From Priestia megaterium (GTDB taxonomy: Bacteria; Bacillota; Bacilli; Bacillales; Bacillaceae_H): 64,000 nucleotides of DNA. Both the position numbers and the translations under genes were made by a program. Below the pieces are notes generated by a model. That model ran no database searches and was not told the origin of the DNA. It saw nothing but the letters and a program-made list of their open reading frames with translations. How positions within the stretch are numbered: the stretch's first letter is position 1; every line of letters starts with the position of its first letter. The stretch is from positions 1 to 64,000 of the forward strand of contig NZ_CP023318.1 in the NCBI RefSeq assembly GCF_009497655.1, read 5' to 3'. Positions 39,365-48,680 of the stretch are shown in pieces.

Positions 39365-41470
39365 CTATCCTTTAATCACATGGTTAACTGGGTGCTTTTT
39401 CTTATGACATTTTGTACATAAAAGTACAGATTTCAGGCTTCTAGAGCTGTCATAAACACTCACTTGGTCTTTTCTTGAAGACCTTTTAACCATTCTAGTG
39501 TGATGTACCCGAAGGGTTACGTTTTCTTCACCACATTCCATGCATTTCTTTCCATATTTCGCTATCAAGTCATAGTAAATTTGTGGTGAAAAGCCATCTC
39601 CTATCTGTCCATAAACCTTTTTACTTGTATCTTGAAACCCCTGAGCTTCTTTATGACCATTGCTCTTGATTTTCCTTGATATGTCCCCTGGAGAAATATA
39701 TTTAATATCAGAGAAGTGTTTGAAATATATAATGTTGTCATCTAAGGAAACACGAAGTCTTTTTGCGTTTGCTCCCCATTTTTGAACTTTAGACCGTGTT
39801 CGAAATCGTTTAAAGACCTTGCTCATCGTTCTAAGTTTGTATTTCTTTCCTAACCAATGACATATCTTCCAGAAGAGCCATGTATCCAATCTGCTTGCTA
39901 CTTTTGAATAGTTATTACATATCTTATAAAAGTTCCCCCAGCCGTTAATAATTCTATTGAGATAGTGAAACAAATCGTAGGCTGCTAGGTGATAATTATT
40001 TCTTAGAATCTTTTCTATATTTTCTTTGACCTTATCTTTTGCTTCATCTGGAACATATACTTTCGAAAATCCATTGTAACCAGTACATGTTTGGCTTGGA
40101 GTTTTAAGAATGTAATAACCTACAAATTTGAAGCCTTCTGTAGCGTGCGTAATGGTCGTTTTCTCATCACTCAGGGTAAGCTTCAGGTTTTCCATAAGCC
40201 ATCTTTTAATTTCTTCTTTTAATTCCTTTGCTGACTCTTTTCTTTGATTTCCAATAAGAATAACGAAGTCGTCTGCATACCTGGTATAGCCGATTGATGT
40301 ATCGCTGAAGTAACTTTCTTTATCATATTTAGGGGTATTTCTTATTTCTTTACGTAGCCTCTTGATTTCACTTATCATTTCCTCTTTAGAATTAAGTGAG
40401 TATTCTACATACTTAGAAGCACCATACGGTTTAGTCGTAAATGGGAAATTACTGACTTTTGATAGTCTGCTAATTCTATTGCTCAGATAGCTGTACTCTT
40501 TGCTTTTTCTTTCATATTCCGTTCGATCTTTCTTTAGTTGGTCTATATGTTGTTGTATTTCCTGTTTATTCGCAAAGTGAATATCCTTAGGTTTATCCTC
40601 ATTTTCCAAATATGTTCGGGCTTTATATGATGTTTTTCCTTCATCTATTGCATTCTGTATTCTTTTAATTCTGTTATTGAGTTCATTGTATTTCTTTGTG
40701 TATTTATAGCACTGCTTCATGTTGGTAAGCTTTGTTTCTATAAATTTATCAAATTCGTGTAAGTATACATTGGCTAGTACTGGTGATATGATTCCACCTT
40801 GCGGTGTTCCATCTTTTGTTTCATATATAGGGTACTTTCCATCAATCCCATAACCCATTTGATAGCCACTTTTAAGAAATTTATTGATAAGATTAATGAA
40901 CCTTTCATCTGCAATTCTTTTCCTTAATATGTCTAATAATTGGACATGATTGATGTTATCAAAGCATCCCTTTATATCACCTTCTACTACCCAGTCATAT
41001 TTTCTACATGTTATATCGTTAATTGCTGTTTGGCAGCTTCTTCTCGGTCTGAAGCCGTGTGACGTTTCTTTGAATACAGGTTCATATATTGCTTCTAAAA
41101 TTATTTTAATAGCCGATTGAACAATTCTATCTTTCAATGAAGGAATCCCTAAAGGTCTTCGTTTCCCGTTTTTCTTAGGTATGGTAACCCTTCTTACTGG
41201 AAGTGGTTTATATGTTTCACTTCTTATCATTTCTGCTAAGTCTTGAATAGCTTCCTTGTATATCTCACTTATTTCATATTCTGTTTTGACTACCCCATCG
41301 ACACCAGCTGTATTAGCACCTTTGTTATTTCTTATTTGGTCATATGCTACTTTAAGAAATTCAGGTTTTTGGACAATTTTATATAGCTTTTTAAAACGTA
41401 ACTCCTTATTTTCTTTTGCTGTTTTGGATAGGTAAGCAACTCTCTCCATAGCATCAAACAAAGGTTTCAC
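39365..41470 (-). CDS. Group II intron reverse transcriptase/maturase with HNH domain
   Basis: A 701-aa multifunctional protein. RT domain: VRRVTIPKKNGKRRPLGIPSLKDRIVQ, FKETSHGFRPRRSC, EGDIKGCFDNINH, TPQGGIISPVLANVYL and the active site YTRYADDFVIL. The X/maturase domain has the YDLFHYLNRIINGWGNFY region, and the C-terminal HNH has CMECGEENVTLRVHHTR... LLCTKCHKKKHP. All catalytic residues are intact, so the intron is probably active. The start is GTG 41470 or an in-frame TTG nine bases on. Chloroplast-like lineages have this layout; the exact class is not proven. Confidence 0.93.
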   Translation of the reverse strand: MKPLFDAMERVAYLSKTAKENKELRFKKLYKIVQKPEFLKVAYDQIRNNKGANTAGVDGVVKTEYEISEIYKEAIQDLAEMIRSETYKPLPVRRVTIPKKNGKRRPLGIPSLKDRIVQSAIKIILEAIYEPVFKETSHGFRPRRSCQTAINDITCRKYDWVVEGDIKGCFDNINHVQLLDILRKRIADERFINLINKFLKSGYQMGYGIDGKYPIYETKDGTPQGGIISPVLANVYLHEFDKFIETKLTNMKQCYKYTKKYNELNNRIKRIQNAIDEGKTSYKARTYLENEDKPKDIHFANKQEIQQHIDQLKKDRTEYERKSKEYSYLSNRISRLSKVSNFPFTTKPYGASKYVEYSLNSKEEMISEIKRLRKEIRNTPKYDKESYFSDTSIGYTRYADDFVILIGNQRKESAKELKEEIKRWLMENLKLTLSDEKTTITHATEGFKFVGYYILKTPSQTCTGYNGFSKVYVPDEAKDKVKENIEKILRNNYHLAAYDLFHYLNRIINGWGNFYKICNNYSKVASRLDTWLFWKICHWLGKKYKLRTMSKVFKRFRTRSKVQKWGANAKRLRVSLDDNIIYFKHFSDIKYISPGDISRKIKSNGHKEAQGFQDTSKKVYGQIGDGFSPQIYYDLIAKYGKKCMECGEENVTLRVHHTRMVKRSSRKDQVSVYDSSRSLKSVLLCTKCHKKKHPVNHVIKG

Positions 41471-42042
41471 CTTCCATCCATGTTAGAATTCACTTACGAT
41501 TTTAGCCCTGTGCCATTCGCCATGTAGTAGGCTTTCCCTACCTCGGACTACTCAAGCACATCTTTAGGTAGTGTAGCTTCATAGGTCAACTACCGACCTC
41601 CCTTACACTACCGTTGCAGGTTATCTGTATAGCACGTATTGCTTAGTGTTAGGTTATCTTCAACTGGCTCCACAATCTGTGGCTGTGTTCATCTGATTCA
41701 ATCACATATGTAGTGTGTTGAATCCTCCGTCAGGTTGATTAAATAACAGCCGTCCTTTGTTATTTAATAGATGAAATGAACTTATCAATAGCCCTTTCGT
41801 TCATGGTCGTCGTACATTACCCACCCAGCTCGATTTCGTAATTAACCTACTAACCATGACTAAGCCCACCATGTCGAGAATGCATCTTGCCTACGGCTAT
41901 TTTGGCTCACATTCCCTTCTTTCACCCTCCAAGCTGACCGACTACAACAAGGCATTTTGTTGTAACGGGAGGGATTAGGTCTTGTTACTACACTAACAAG
42001 GTTCTTTCCGAACATTGCTATACAGACATCGTCTGCCGCCCG

Positions 42043-42683
42043 ACCGCATCCACATACTTTGAGTCGCCGTAGCACGCTTGATACGGTACCATTTCAAGGC
42101 GTACACAGTGATACTTTCCTGTATGTTTGACTTGTTGATATTGAATTTGAGAAAACTTAATGGCTAATTCTGGTGTATATTTGCCTCCATTTTTCATAAT
42201 GAAATTGATAAAGCCGGGGCCGAAGTTATAACTTTGAAGGCATAACTTTAAATCATAATGAGATTTTTCTAGTACACTTTTAAAATGTTTGACTCCTTGA
42301 TCAATAGACGCTTCAGGATTCTGAATACACCCGACTCTTCCACATTTAGACTCTGAACTTTGCATGGGATCGTTGCCTCTTCCTCCACTTTCTTGCATCA
42401 TAAGTGCCATCATAATGGGCACATAAGAAGCATCTAGCCCGTGTTTTTGTGCGTACTTTTCAAGCAAGGGTTGATACTTCATAACCTCTGGTGACACATT
42501 AGCTGTTCCCACGCCAATGCCTCCACCTTCAATCTCTGTTACCTCACTTTGTTGACTATCTTTTTCAAATTCGCCTGTGATCGCTACAATCGTACTCATG
42601 ATTAAGAGGCCCGATAATCCTAACAGGATCAACGTGCCTCCAATCAAATATTTCTTTGGAATGAGCTGCAAAACAATATGCAA
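42043..42683 (-). CDS. 5' exon: lysozyme-like (SLT) domain of the split hydrolase
   Basis: It begins with a membrane anchor (YLIGGTLILLGLSGLLIMSTI, about residues 12-32) and then a lysozyme/SLT-like domain: VSPEVMKYQPLLEKYAQKHGL, PIMMALMMQESGG (catalytic Glu), CIQNPEASIDQGVKHFKSV, LQSYNFGPGFINF. This is the VirB1/CwlT-like muramidase that opens peptidoglycan for the transfer channel. TTG 42683 follows GGAGGTGC at seven bases. The reading frame continues into the intron, but the conserved YVxxV-LKYY junction is restored on splicing. Confidence 0.82.
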
Positions 42684-42686
42684 GGC

Positions 42687-44621
42687 TTATGCACCTCCAC
42701 CGTACAGCACTTTTTCTTCCTCATCGATTTCAATATGAAACAGAATGTTTTTTACGGACTTAATACAAAGCAGCACATCCCCAATTGGCAGCTTCGGAAT
42801 CTCAGCTAGTTCGCTGTCCGTAATCCCTGTTTTAAACACTCGTTGAATCGTATCTAAGTTGTTATCATCTTGCTGCATAATGAATTTATATTGTGTTAAA
42901 TCAAAAAGCTTTTTAATTTTCTCAATCGCTGTTTGTTCCGAACCGTCTGGCACAAAGTCACTGATTAAATGACTTGCATAGATCAAACCTGCAAAGTATT
43001 TACGTGCTTCTCGACTGAACTCTGTTAGGAAATCTAAAGCATGTTCATTGCCCTTTTTCGTGTTCACAATGTGGTGCGCCTCGTCGATGACAATCAAATA
43101 ACGAATGGCATCTTCAAAGGATAATGTCCCTTTCGTATAGGCTGCCAATTGTGGTTCTCCATTCTGCAGCATGCCATCCCATAATAAACTCATAACGTTG
43201 AAAAGCTGTGCCTGTGCAATTTCATCTTTTAATTTCGATAAATGACGGATCGAGAAGAATACGACTTGTTCATCGTTAAAATCTTCAATGGTTGAAATGC
43301 CATCAAACAAATGCGCGTACGTTTCAACCAAGTTTTCAATGTTCAGCTCGATTAGCTCAAGACGACGTTTCCGATACTCCCCTAAGTTTGGATGATGCTC
43401 TCTTGTTTTCTCATTTGCATATAGCTCTTTCCGAATGAGCTGTAGAAACTCACTAAAAGTTGGATAGGCTTCTGGTGAACGCCCTGTAATGTGATTGCTT
43501 GCGCCCTTTCCATCGTTCCATAACTGCTTTTGAATATAGAGTTTACGAAGGAGCTTTTCATACTCTTTTAATTCATCATCTTTTGCTTCTGGTGCAATAA
43601 AGCGATAAAAAACGGTTAGTTTGGATAGGTGCTGCGTAAAACTGTTTATTTCGTGCTCATGTGTTTTAAATACCTGTAAGGGATTAATTTGCCCTTCTGA
43701 TCCATCTAGCGCAATCTGTTTACCTCCTAATTCTCTGACGAGACTTTCAAACTCTCCTACGATATCAAATCCTCGAATCTTATAGCCTTTAATGGCATTA
43801 TCCGTGGTGACTTTCTTTAAAAATGTGGATTTACCTGCGCCCATTAAGCCCATTAACACCGCATTGTAACTTTTACGTTGTTGGTCTTTGTGAAACAAAT
43901 CAAAGATGACGCTGCCACATGTACGAGTTGTCCCTTGATACGTACCGTATGGATCATCTAAGTGAGTAAAATGAAAAGGAAACCCTCCGGCTAATGCTAA
44001 TGCGGGGATTTCCTTTCCTTTTCGCTTACTGGGATACTTCTTTTGCATGTCAAAGTGCGTCACTAACGATTCCCACTCATACTCTTGTTCATTTAAGAAA
44101 ATGGATCCTCTGAAGTTATGCGTTTCAAGGTGATGAATGACTTCTTTTAATCGCTTTTCTAAGTCAGGAATCGTTTTTTCCGCAATATAAATACGAAGGT
44201 GTATCCGTTTGATCACTTCACCATTTGCGACTTGACGATATAGCTCTTTCATATCTAAATACTGTTCTTGGGCATCCATACGATCAATGTTTTCTTTAGC
44301 ATTCACATGCCGTGCATTTTGTTCCGACATATTTTTATTAATGGCTTCTACGACTTGTTTTCGCTCATCGCTTACCACATCTAAGGTAGTAATGGCATTG
44401 GGCATATTCATAATCGGTTCCAGCCAAAAATCATTCACGTTCGTTGGGTACTCATAAATATGAATGCAAGTCGAATATCCATCTCCGTTTCGAACAAGGT
44501 TTTCTTTAAAGCTCACGCCCCCTTGTGGTTGAATCTGTGCCACAAAATGAGGATTGTATCCTTTTTTTTGCTTGATCTCTTGAGGTGTTTTCTCTTTTTT
44601 ACCAAAAGGTAAAGTTATCAT
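42687..44621 (-). CDS. VirB4-family T4SS ATPase
   Basis: A 644-aa protein. The N-terminal part is a VirB4-like alpha/beta region (VAQIQPQGGVSFKENLVRNGDGYSTCIHIYEYP), the ATPase has Walker A GLMGAGKST (about residue 260) and Walker B LIVIDEAHHIVN, followed by SREARKYFAGLIYASHLISDF (motif with conserved Arg). VirB4/ConE proteins power substrate passage and pilus assembly at the membrane. ATG 44621 follows AAAGGATGATAAAACC. The gene ends four bases before the hydrolase TTG. Confidence 0.92.
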   Translation of the reverse strand: MITLPFGKKEKTPQEIKQKKGYNPHFVAQIQPQGGVSFKENLVRNGDGYSTCIHIYEYPTNVNDFWLEPIMNMPNAITTLDVVSDERKQVVEAINKNMSEQNARHVNAKENIDRMDAQEQYLDMKELYRQVANGEVIKRIHLRIYIAEKTIPDLEKRLKEVIHHLETHNFRGSIFLNEQEYEWESLVTHFDMQKKYPSKRKGKEIPALALAGGFPFHFTHLDDPYGTYQGTTRTCGSVIFDLFHKDQQRKSYNAVLMGLMGAGKSTFLKKVTTDNAIKGYKIRGFDIVGEFESLVRELGGKQIALDGSEGQINPLQVFKTHEHEINSFTQHLSKLTVFYRFIAPEAKDDELKEYEKLLRKLYIQKQLWNDGKGASNHITGRSPEAYPTFSEFLQLIRKELYANEKTREHHPNLGEYRKRRLELIELNIENLVETYAHLFDGISTIEDFNDEQVVFFSIRHLSKLKDEIAQAQLFNVMSLLWDGMLQNGEPQLAAYTKGTLSFEDAIRYLIVIDEAHHIVNTKKGNEHALDFLTEFSREARKYFAGLIYASHLISDFVPDGSEQTAIEKIKKLFDLTQYKFIMQQDDNNLDTIQRVFKTGITDSELAEIPKLPIGDVLLCIKSVKNILFHIEIDEEEKVLYGGGA

Positions 44622-44638
44622 GGTTTTATCATCCTTTC

Positions 44639-45352
44639 TTATTGTTTATTACCAAGCTTGGCGTTTTGATTGTAGAGTTTGTAAAGAAGGTTAATCTGTT
44701 TTTCATCCGAAACAGGTAAAAGAGGTATAGCCAGTTGAATATCTCGCATAAATTGATCTTTTCGCTCTTTAACAGCGAGTTCAGTCGGTCCATATAAGAA
44801 AAGAAAGTATTCTCGATTGGTTCGCCCCCATTCTAAATATTGAAGTTCTTTTAACTTTTTTCGTAAGAATCGAAGCGATAACGCATTGTTAGCCTCTCGA
44901 ATTTTTTTCTCAAGATACTGTTGTTGCTTTTGTGTGGAAACAGGCAAGTTTAATGAGATAATTTTAAATGGATCTTTATCGCCCTGGTATGTTTTCGCCA
45001 ATGTATAGATATTGCGTTCTGCCTCTTGGTTGTGCATGGCATTGATATCTGTACTCTGAAGCTGCCAGATCCCAAAAAAGCCTCCCTCATCCTTTAGTTG
45101 AAATAACCCACTATCCGTTTGATCGATGATAGGAATAATATCAGCTACACTTTTCTTTACCTCCGGTAGCTTCTCTTTCTTTTTTTCCTTTTCAGCCTTT
45201 GGAAGTTGTAACAAAGAAAAAGGATTCTTTTTCTTTGTACGAGCAATCTGTTTATCCAGTTCCTTTTCATCAAAGAGAAGGGATGTACTTGCCTTTTTTT
45301 CTTTTAAAATAGCTTTCTCTTTTTCTAGGATTCTTTCATCAAATAATGCCAT
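44639..45352 (-). CDS. T4SS accessory protein between VirB3-like and VirB4
   Basis: A 237-aa soluble protein: Lys-rich first 70 residues, then VKKSVADIIPIIDQTDSGLFQLKDEGGFFGIWQL and FKIISLNLPVSTQKQQQYLEKKI, YLEWGRTNREYFLFLYGP. Its fold pattern recalls the N-terminal domain of VirB4 proteins (as in split Gram-positive systems), but the similarity is weak and only inferred. ATG 45352 follows GGAGGG. It is in tight operon order with DUF5592 and VirB4. Confidence 0.6.
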   Translation of the reverse strand: MALFDERILEKEKAILKEKKASTSLLFDEKELDKQIARTKKKNPFSLLQLPKAEKEKKKEKLPEVKKSVADIIPIIDQTDSGLFQLKDEGGFFGIWQLQSTDINAMHNQEAERNIYTLAKTYQGDKDPFKIISLNLPVSTQKQQQYLEKKIREANNALSLRFLRKKLKELQYLEWGRTNREYFLFLYGPTELAVKERKDQFMRDIQLAIPLLPVSDEKQINLLYKLYNQNAKLGNKQ

Positions 45353-45367
45353 CAATCATACCCTCCT

Positions 45368-45658
45368 TTATTCTTGATCCCGATCTATGGCACAATACGT
45401 GCTCTTCTTTCGCACCAATGTAAGCAATAACGCCTCATACATCCGTTTTTTAGGGTTCGTACTTGGTCTAACAATCATCAATAGACCAAATACGCCCATA
45501 AAGATATAAAAGGGAATTTGAAGCGTTGGATGAATAAAAAAACGTAACATCATCGTGACCATCAGTAAGCCAATAATAAACAGCAAATCAAAGAGATAAA
45601 GAGATTTATTAATCTTTAATTCCGTTGAAATTTCTTTTGGAATGTTATAGTTTCCCAT
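45368..45658 (-). CDS. VirB3-like membrane protein (DUF5592)
   Basis: A 96-aa protein with a soluble start, GNYNIPKEISTELKINKSLYLFDLLF, two helices (about residues 22-60) and RPSTNPKKRMYEALLLTL. This is the pattern of DUF5592, the small VirB3/PrgI-like component that couples VirB4 to the membrane channel in pLS20-type systems. ATG 45658 follows GGAGAAAGATC. The family call is from remembered motif resemblance. Confidence 0.72.
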   Translation of the reverse strand: MGNYNIPKEISTELKINKSLYLFDLLFIIGLLMVTMMLRFFIHPTLQIPFYIFMGVFGLLMIVRPSTNPKKRMYEALLLTLVRKKSTYCAIDRDQE

Positions 45659-45697
45659 GATCTTTCTCCTTTCCATAAAAAAGAGAAGTAACACCTG

Positions 45698-48430
45698 TTA
45701 CTTCTCATCTGGTTTATTTCGCTTTTTTGATCCAAGGTTTCGTAAATCTCGTCCTGTATTTCGTCCAATTTGATAAGAACGTTTTGTTTTATGGATCGTT
45801 TGTGAGTTATCAATACGTTCTTTTACCTTTCCTACGCTCTCTTTGACATTATTCCGTACCACTTGTGCAATATTACGTGTTTCTGTTCGATGTTGATGCG
45901 GCATTGGAATATCTTCTGTTGAAGCAGGAACAGTATCTTGTTTAACTTGTTGTTTTACTTGACGAGGTTCCTGTGTAGCTGCCACTTGCGCTTGTGCTTG
46001 ATCCATTCCTGTCGGCATGGAAACAGAAGGTTCTCTTGTTGGTGTAGGATAACTTACACTTCCTACAGAGGAGCTGCCTTCATTTATACTTCCACCGTAA
46101 CCGGAAGTTTGGACTTCTTCATGAACAGGTGTACTCATACTTCCTACAGAAGAGCTGCCTTCGCTTGTACTTCCGCCGTAACCGGAAGTTTGGATTTCTT
46201 CATGAACAGGCGTACTTGCACTTCCTACAGAAGAGCTGCCTTCGCTTGTACTTCCGCCGTAACCGGAAGTTTGGATTTCTTCATGAATAGGCGTACTCAC
46301 ACTTCCTACAGAAGAGCTGCCTCCACTTGTGCTTTCACTATGACCAGAAGCCTGCATTTCATTATGAAGAGGAGAACTTGCCTTTCCTACAGAAGAGCTG
46401 CCCCCATTTGTGCTTCCACTCTGACCAGAAGCCTGTATTTCATCATGAAGAGGAGAACTTGTCTTTCCTACAGAGAAGCTGCCTCCATTTGTGTTGCCAC
46501 TCTGACCGGAAGCTTGCATTTCACCATGAAGAGGAGAACTTGCCTTTCCTACAGAAGAGCTGCCTCCATTTGTGTTGCCACTCTGACCAGAAGCCTGCAT
46601 TTCATCATGTAGAGAAGTACTTCCACTTTCTACAGAAGATCCAGTACCTTCACTTGCACTTTCAGCATAACCAGAAGCTTGCATTTCATCATGTAGAGAA
46701 GCACTTCCACCCTCTACAGAAGATCCAGTACCTTCATTTGCGCCTTCAGCGTAACCAGAAGCTTGCATTTCATCATGTAGAGAAGCACTTCCACCCTCTA
46801 CAGAAGATCCAGTGCCTTCATTTGAGCCTTCAGCATAACCAGAAGCTTGCATTTCATCATGTAGAGATGTATTTCCACCTTCTACAGAGGAAGTTGATCC
46901 TTGACTATCAGTAGAAACAGCTGCTGCTTGCATCTCATCCTGTAAAGAACTTCCTTGACCTGATCCTTTTCCTTCTGGAACATTCCCTTCACTATTTTTA
47001 CCTCCTTCTTGTTTTTCAGTAGAAGATAACCCTTGTTGTTGGTCCTTTTGCTCATTGCCTGCGTTTTGACCTTTAGAAGCAGCGTTTCCTTTTTCACCTG
47101 GCATTCCTGCCTTTTTCATTTCTTCATGCAGAGCTGGCTGTTTTTCTTTATTTCCTTGTGTAGCTAACCCTTTTCCAAGACCCCCAACTCCTGCTGCTGT
47201 TTGAAGGACACCACTACCAAGACCTTTTCCTACACCACCAATCCCTTTGGCAAGGTTGGCTCCTCCTTTTGCTGTTCTGCCCATCATATTTATGCCACTT
47301 TCAAGTCCTTTTGCCATCGCAAAACCTCCTGCCAGAGCACCCCAACCACTTTTGAGACCCGCATCGATACCAAAGAGACGTTCACACATGATTGGGCCAT
47401 CTACGACCGCAATACTATAGGCAATTAATGCAACAATATACGGAATACCATCTAATTTATTGCTAATAAAGATTGTTCCCATCAAATAGACCTTCATCGA
47501 AATGAAAATCATAATAATAACTAGGAACGTATTCATTATGTTTTTTAGTACAGCTTTTAACTTCTGTCCATCTGCTACATCGGCAGGCGCAACTAATTGG
47601 GCCAGAATCGCATTGAACCCTAGCTCGTAACATAGTTTTGCTAACTTAATAGACGTAAATAACAACGTCATCCCTATTACAAAAAGGGAAACCGCAATTG
47701 TCCAGAAGTTCCATGCCCATCGATAATAAAGTTCGGGAAAGAAATCAAACCATCCATTATTTAGTTCTGCAACTCCATCTTTTCCATCTGGTGTTAAGGA
47801 TGCTTTATGTGTGAGTATATCTTTTCCTTTGTCTGATAGTTTATCTTTCTCATTTACTTTAAAGTCACCATCAATCTTTTCAGTAATATCGATCATCATA
47901 ATATTTTTTTGTGGCACTTTATTTGGTTCTTTTAATTCCGGACTCTTCCATTTCGTAAGATCAAATTGTGCGACATCTGTTAAATTACTTTTAATAATCT
48001 TTTCACTTACCGTACCTTTTTCATTTAAATCAACAGCTTCAATGGCTTGATCGGTGAATTTATCAGCTTTTAACATACTTGTATTTAATAAAAGTAAGAC
48101 TGCCATTGAGATAAAAATGTTAATCATGATCTGTTCACGATTGACTTTTTTTTGAATAATCAACATGTAACCGATATACAGAAAGGAAAAAGCCAGTAAC
48201 ACATATAAAAAGGGTTGAATCTTCGTAATAAAGTCTTGAATATCAGGAGAATTAAAAAACGATTTAACGCCTAATACACTGTCTGTAATCCCTTCTAGTC
48301 CATCCACTAGAAATGAAAGAACTTGAATACATCCCCAACCCAATTTCCGTAATAAATAAGTGAGGATATTTCCAACATCTAAGTACTCCGAAAACTCATG
48401 TAACTTTTCAAGAATTTCTTCATCTTTCAT
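45698..48430 (-). CDS. VirB6/TrbL-like channel protein with a tandem-repeat tail
   Basis: A 910-aa protein. Residues 1-380 hold six or more membrane helices (for example FLYVLLAFSFLYIGYMLII, YRWAWNFWTIAVSLFVIGMTLLFTSI, IPYIVALIAYSIAVV) typical of VirB6/TrbL. A Gly-rich stretch (about 380-440) leads into a 300-residue tail of eleven 27-28-aa units around LHDEMQASG, then a basic, proline-poor end. ATG 48430 follows AAGGAGATGAGCAG. The repeat tail is unusual and is described separately. The membrane part forms the transfer channel in the inner membrane. Confidence 0.85.
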   Translation of the reverse strand: MKDEEILEKLHEFSEYLDVGNILTYLLRKLGWGCIQVLSFLVDGLEGITDSVLGVKSFFNSPDIQDFITKIQPFLYVLLAFSFLYIGYMLIIQKKVNREQIMINIFISMAVLLLLNTSMLKADKFTDQAIEAVDLNEKGTVSEKIIKSNLTDVAQFDLTKWKSPELKEPNKVPQKNIMMIDITEKIDGDFKVNEKDKLSDKGKDILTHKASLTPDGKDGVAELNNGWFDFFPELYYRWAWNFWTIAVSLFVIGMTLLFTSIKLAKLCYELGFNAILAQLVAPADVADGQKLKAVLKNIMNTFLVIIMIFISMKVYLMGTIFISNKLDGIPYIVALIAYSIAVVDGPIMCERLFGIDAGLKSGWGALAGGFAMAKGLESGINMMGRTAKGGANLAKGIGGVGKGLGSGVLQTAAGVGGLGKGLATQGNKEKQPALHEEMKKAGMPGEKGNAASKGQNAGNEQKDQQQGLSSTEKQEGGKNSEGNVPEGKGSGQGSSLQDEMQAAAVSTDSQGSTSSVEGGNTSLHDEMQASGYAEGSNEGTGSSVEGGSASLHDEMQASGYAEGANEGTGSSVEGGSASLHDEMQASGYAESASEGTGSSVESGSTSLHDEMQASGQSGNTNGGSSSVGKASSPLHGEMQASGQSGNTNGGSFSVGKTSSPLHDEIQASGQSGSTNGGSSSVGKASSPLHNEMQASGHSESTSGGSSSVGSVSTPIHEEIQTSGYGGSTSEGSSSVGSASTPVHEEIQTSGYGGSTSEGSSSVGSMSTPVHEEVQTSGYGGSINEGSSSVGSVSYPTPTREPSVSMPTGMDQAQAQVAATQEPRQVKQQVKQDTVPASTEDIPMPHQHRTETRNIAQVVRNNVKESVGKVKERIDNSQTIHKTKRSYQIGRNTGRDLRNLGSKKRNKPDEK
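46059..46886. repeat. Eleven coding tandem repeats of 81/84 bp
   Basis: The plus-strand landmark C(T/C)TCCTACAGA begins at 46059 and recurs every 81 bp through 46626, then every 84 bp to 46878. Units encode the 27-28-aa repeat in the VirB6-like tail. Two subfamilies (81 and 84 bp) show local amplification. Confidence 0.88.
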
Positions 48431-48453
48431 CTGCTCATCTCCTTATGCACGTA

Positions 48454-48660
48454 TTACATGCCTTGAAACAACGTATCAACGGTTATTTCTAATCGTTCAT
48501 CCAGAGGAGAAACACGAATTTGTACAGGCGCTTCTCCCTCCTGTCCTTTTTCTAGCTGTACAGTACCGTCTAACAACCCAATCAACACCTGATGTCCTTC
48601 CTTCACAATCGGTGTATAGTCCTCTAAAATACGTTCTAATTCCTTCGAAATACTAGTCAT
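48454..48660 (-). CDS. Small conjugation protein, 68 aa
   Basis: A soluble protein starting MTSISKELERILEDYTPIVKEG and ending ERLEITVDTLFQGM, with QIRVSPLDE in the middle. ATG 48660 follows AAAAGGGGGAGAAAG. It lies between VirD4 and VirB6 with gaps of about 20 bases, so it is part of the operon. No family is recognised. Confidence 0.6.
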   Translation of the reverse strand: MTSISKELERILEDYTPIVKEGHQVLIGLLDGTVQLEKGQEGEAPVQIRVSPLDERLEITVDTLFQGM

Positions 48661-48680
48661 TCTTTCTCCCCCTTTTGATA

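Larger units (their letters stand above)
39257..42042 (-). mobile_element. Group II intron inside the hydrolase gene
   Basis: About 2.8 kb on the minus strand. It holds a 701-aa reverse transcriptase/maturase gene and a typical domain V at the 3' end. The 3' boundary is put after GACCCAC; the 5' boundary near GCGGT|CGGG is uncertain by a few bases, and no textbook GTGYG start is visible. With these ends the exons join in frame (641 + 472 = 1113 bases, 371 codons). The AT-rich 5' part contains only RNA-structure sequence and no gene. Confidence 0.88.

Noticed and set aside
41860-42075. 71-codon minus-strand frame at the 5' end of the intron
   Set aside because: It lies in the conserved RNA part of the group II intron.
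46059-46886. 81/84-bp array as a CRISPR
   Set aside because: It is coding and in frame with a membrane protein.
45938-46914. Long plus-strand frames opposite the VirB6-like gene
   Set aside because: They are antisense products of the 81/84-bp tandem repeats; a repeat length divisible by three keeps other frames open too.
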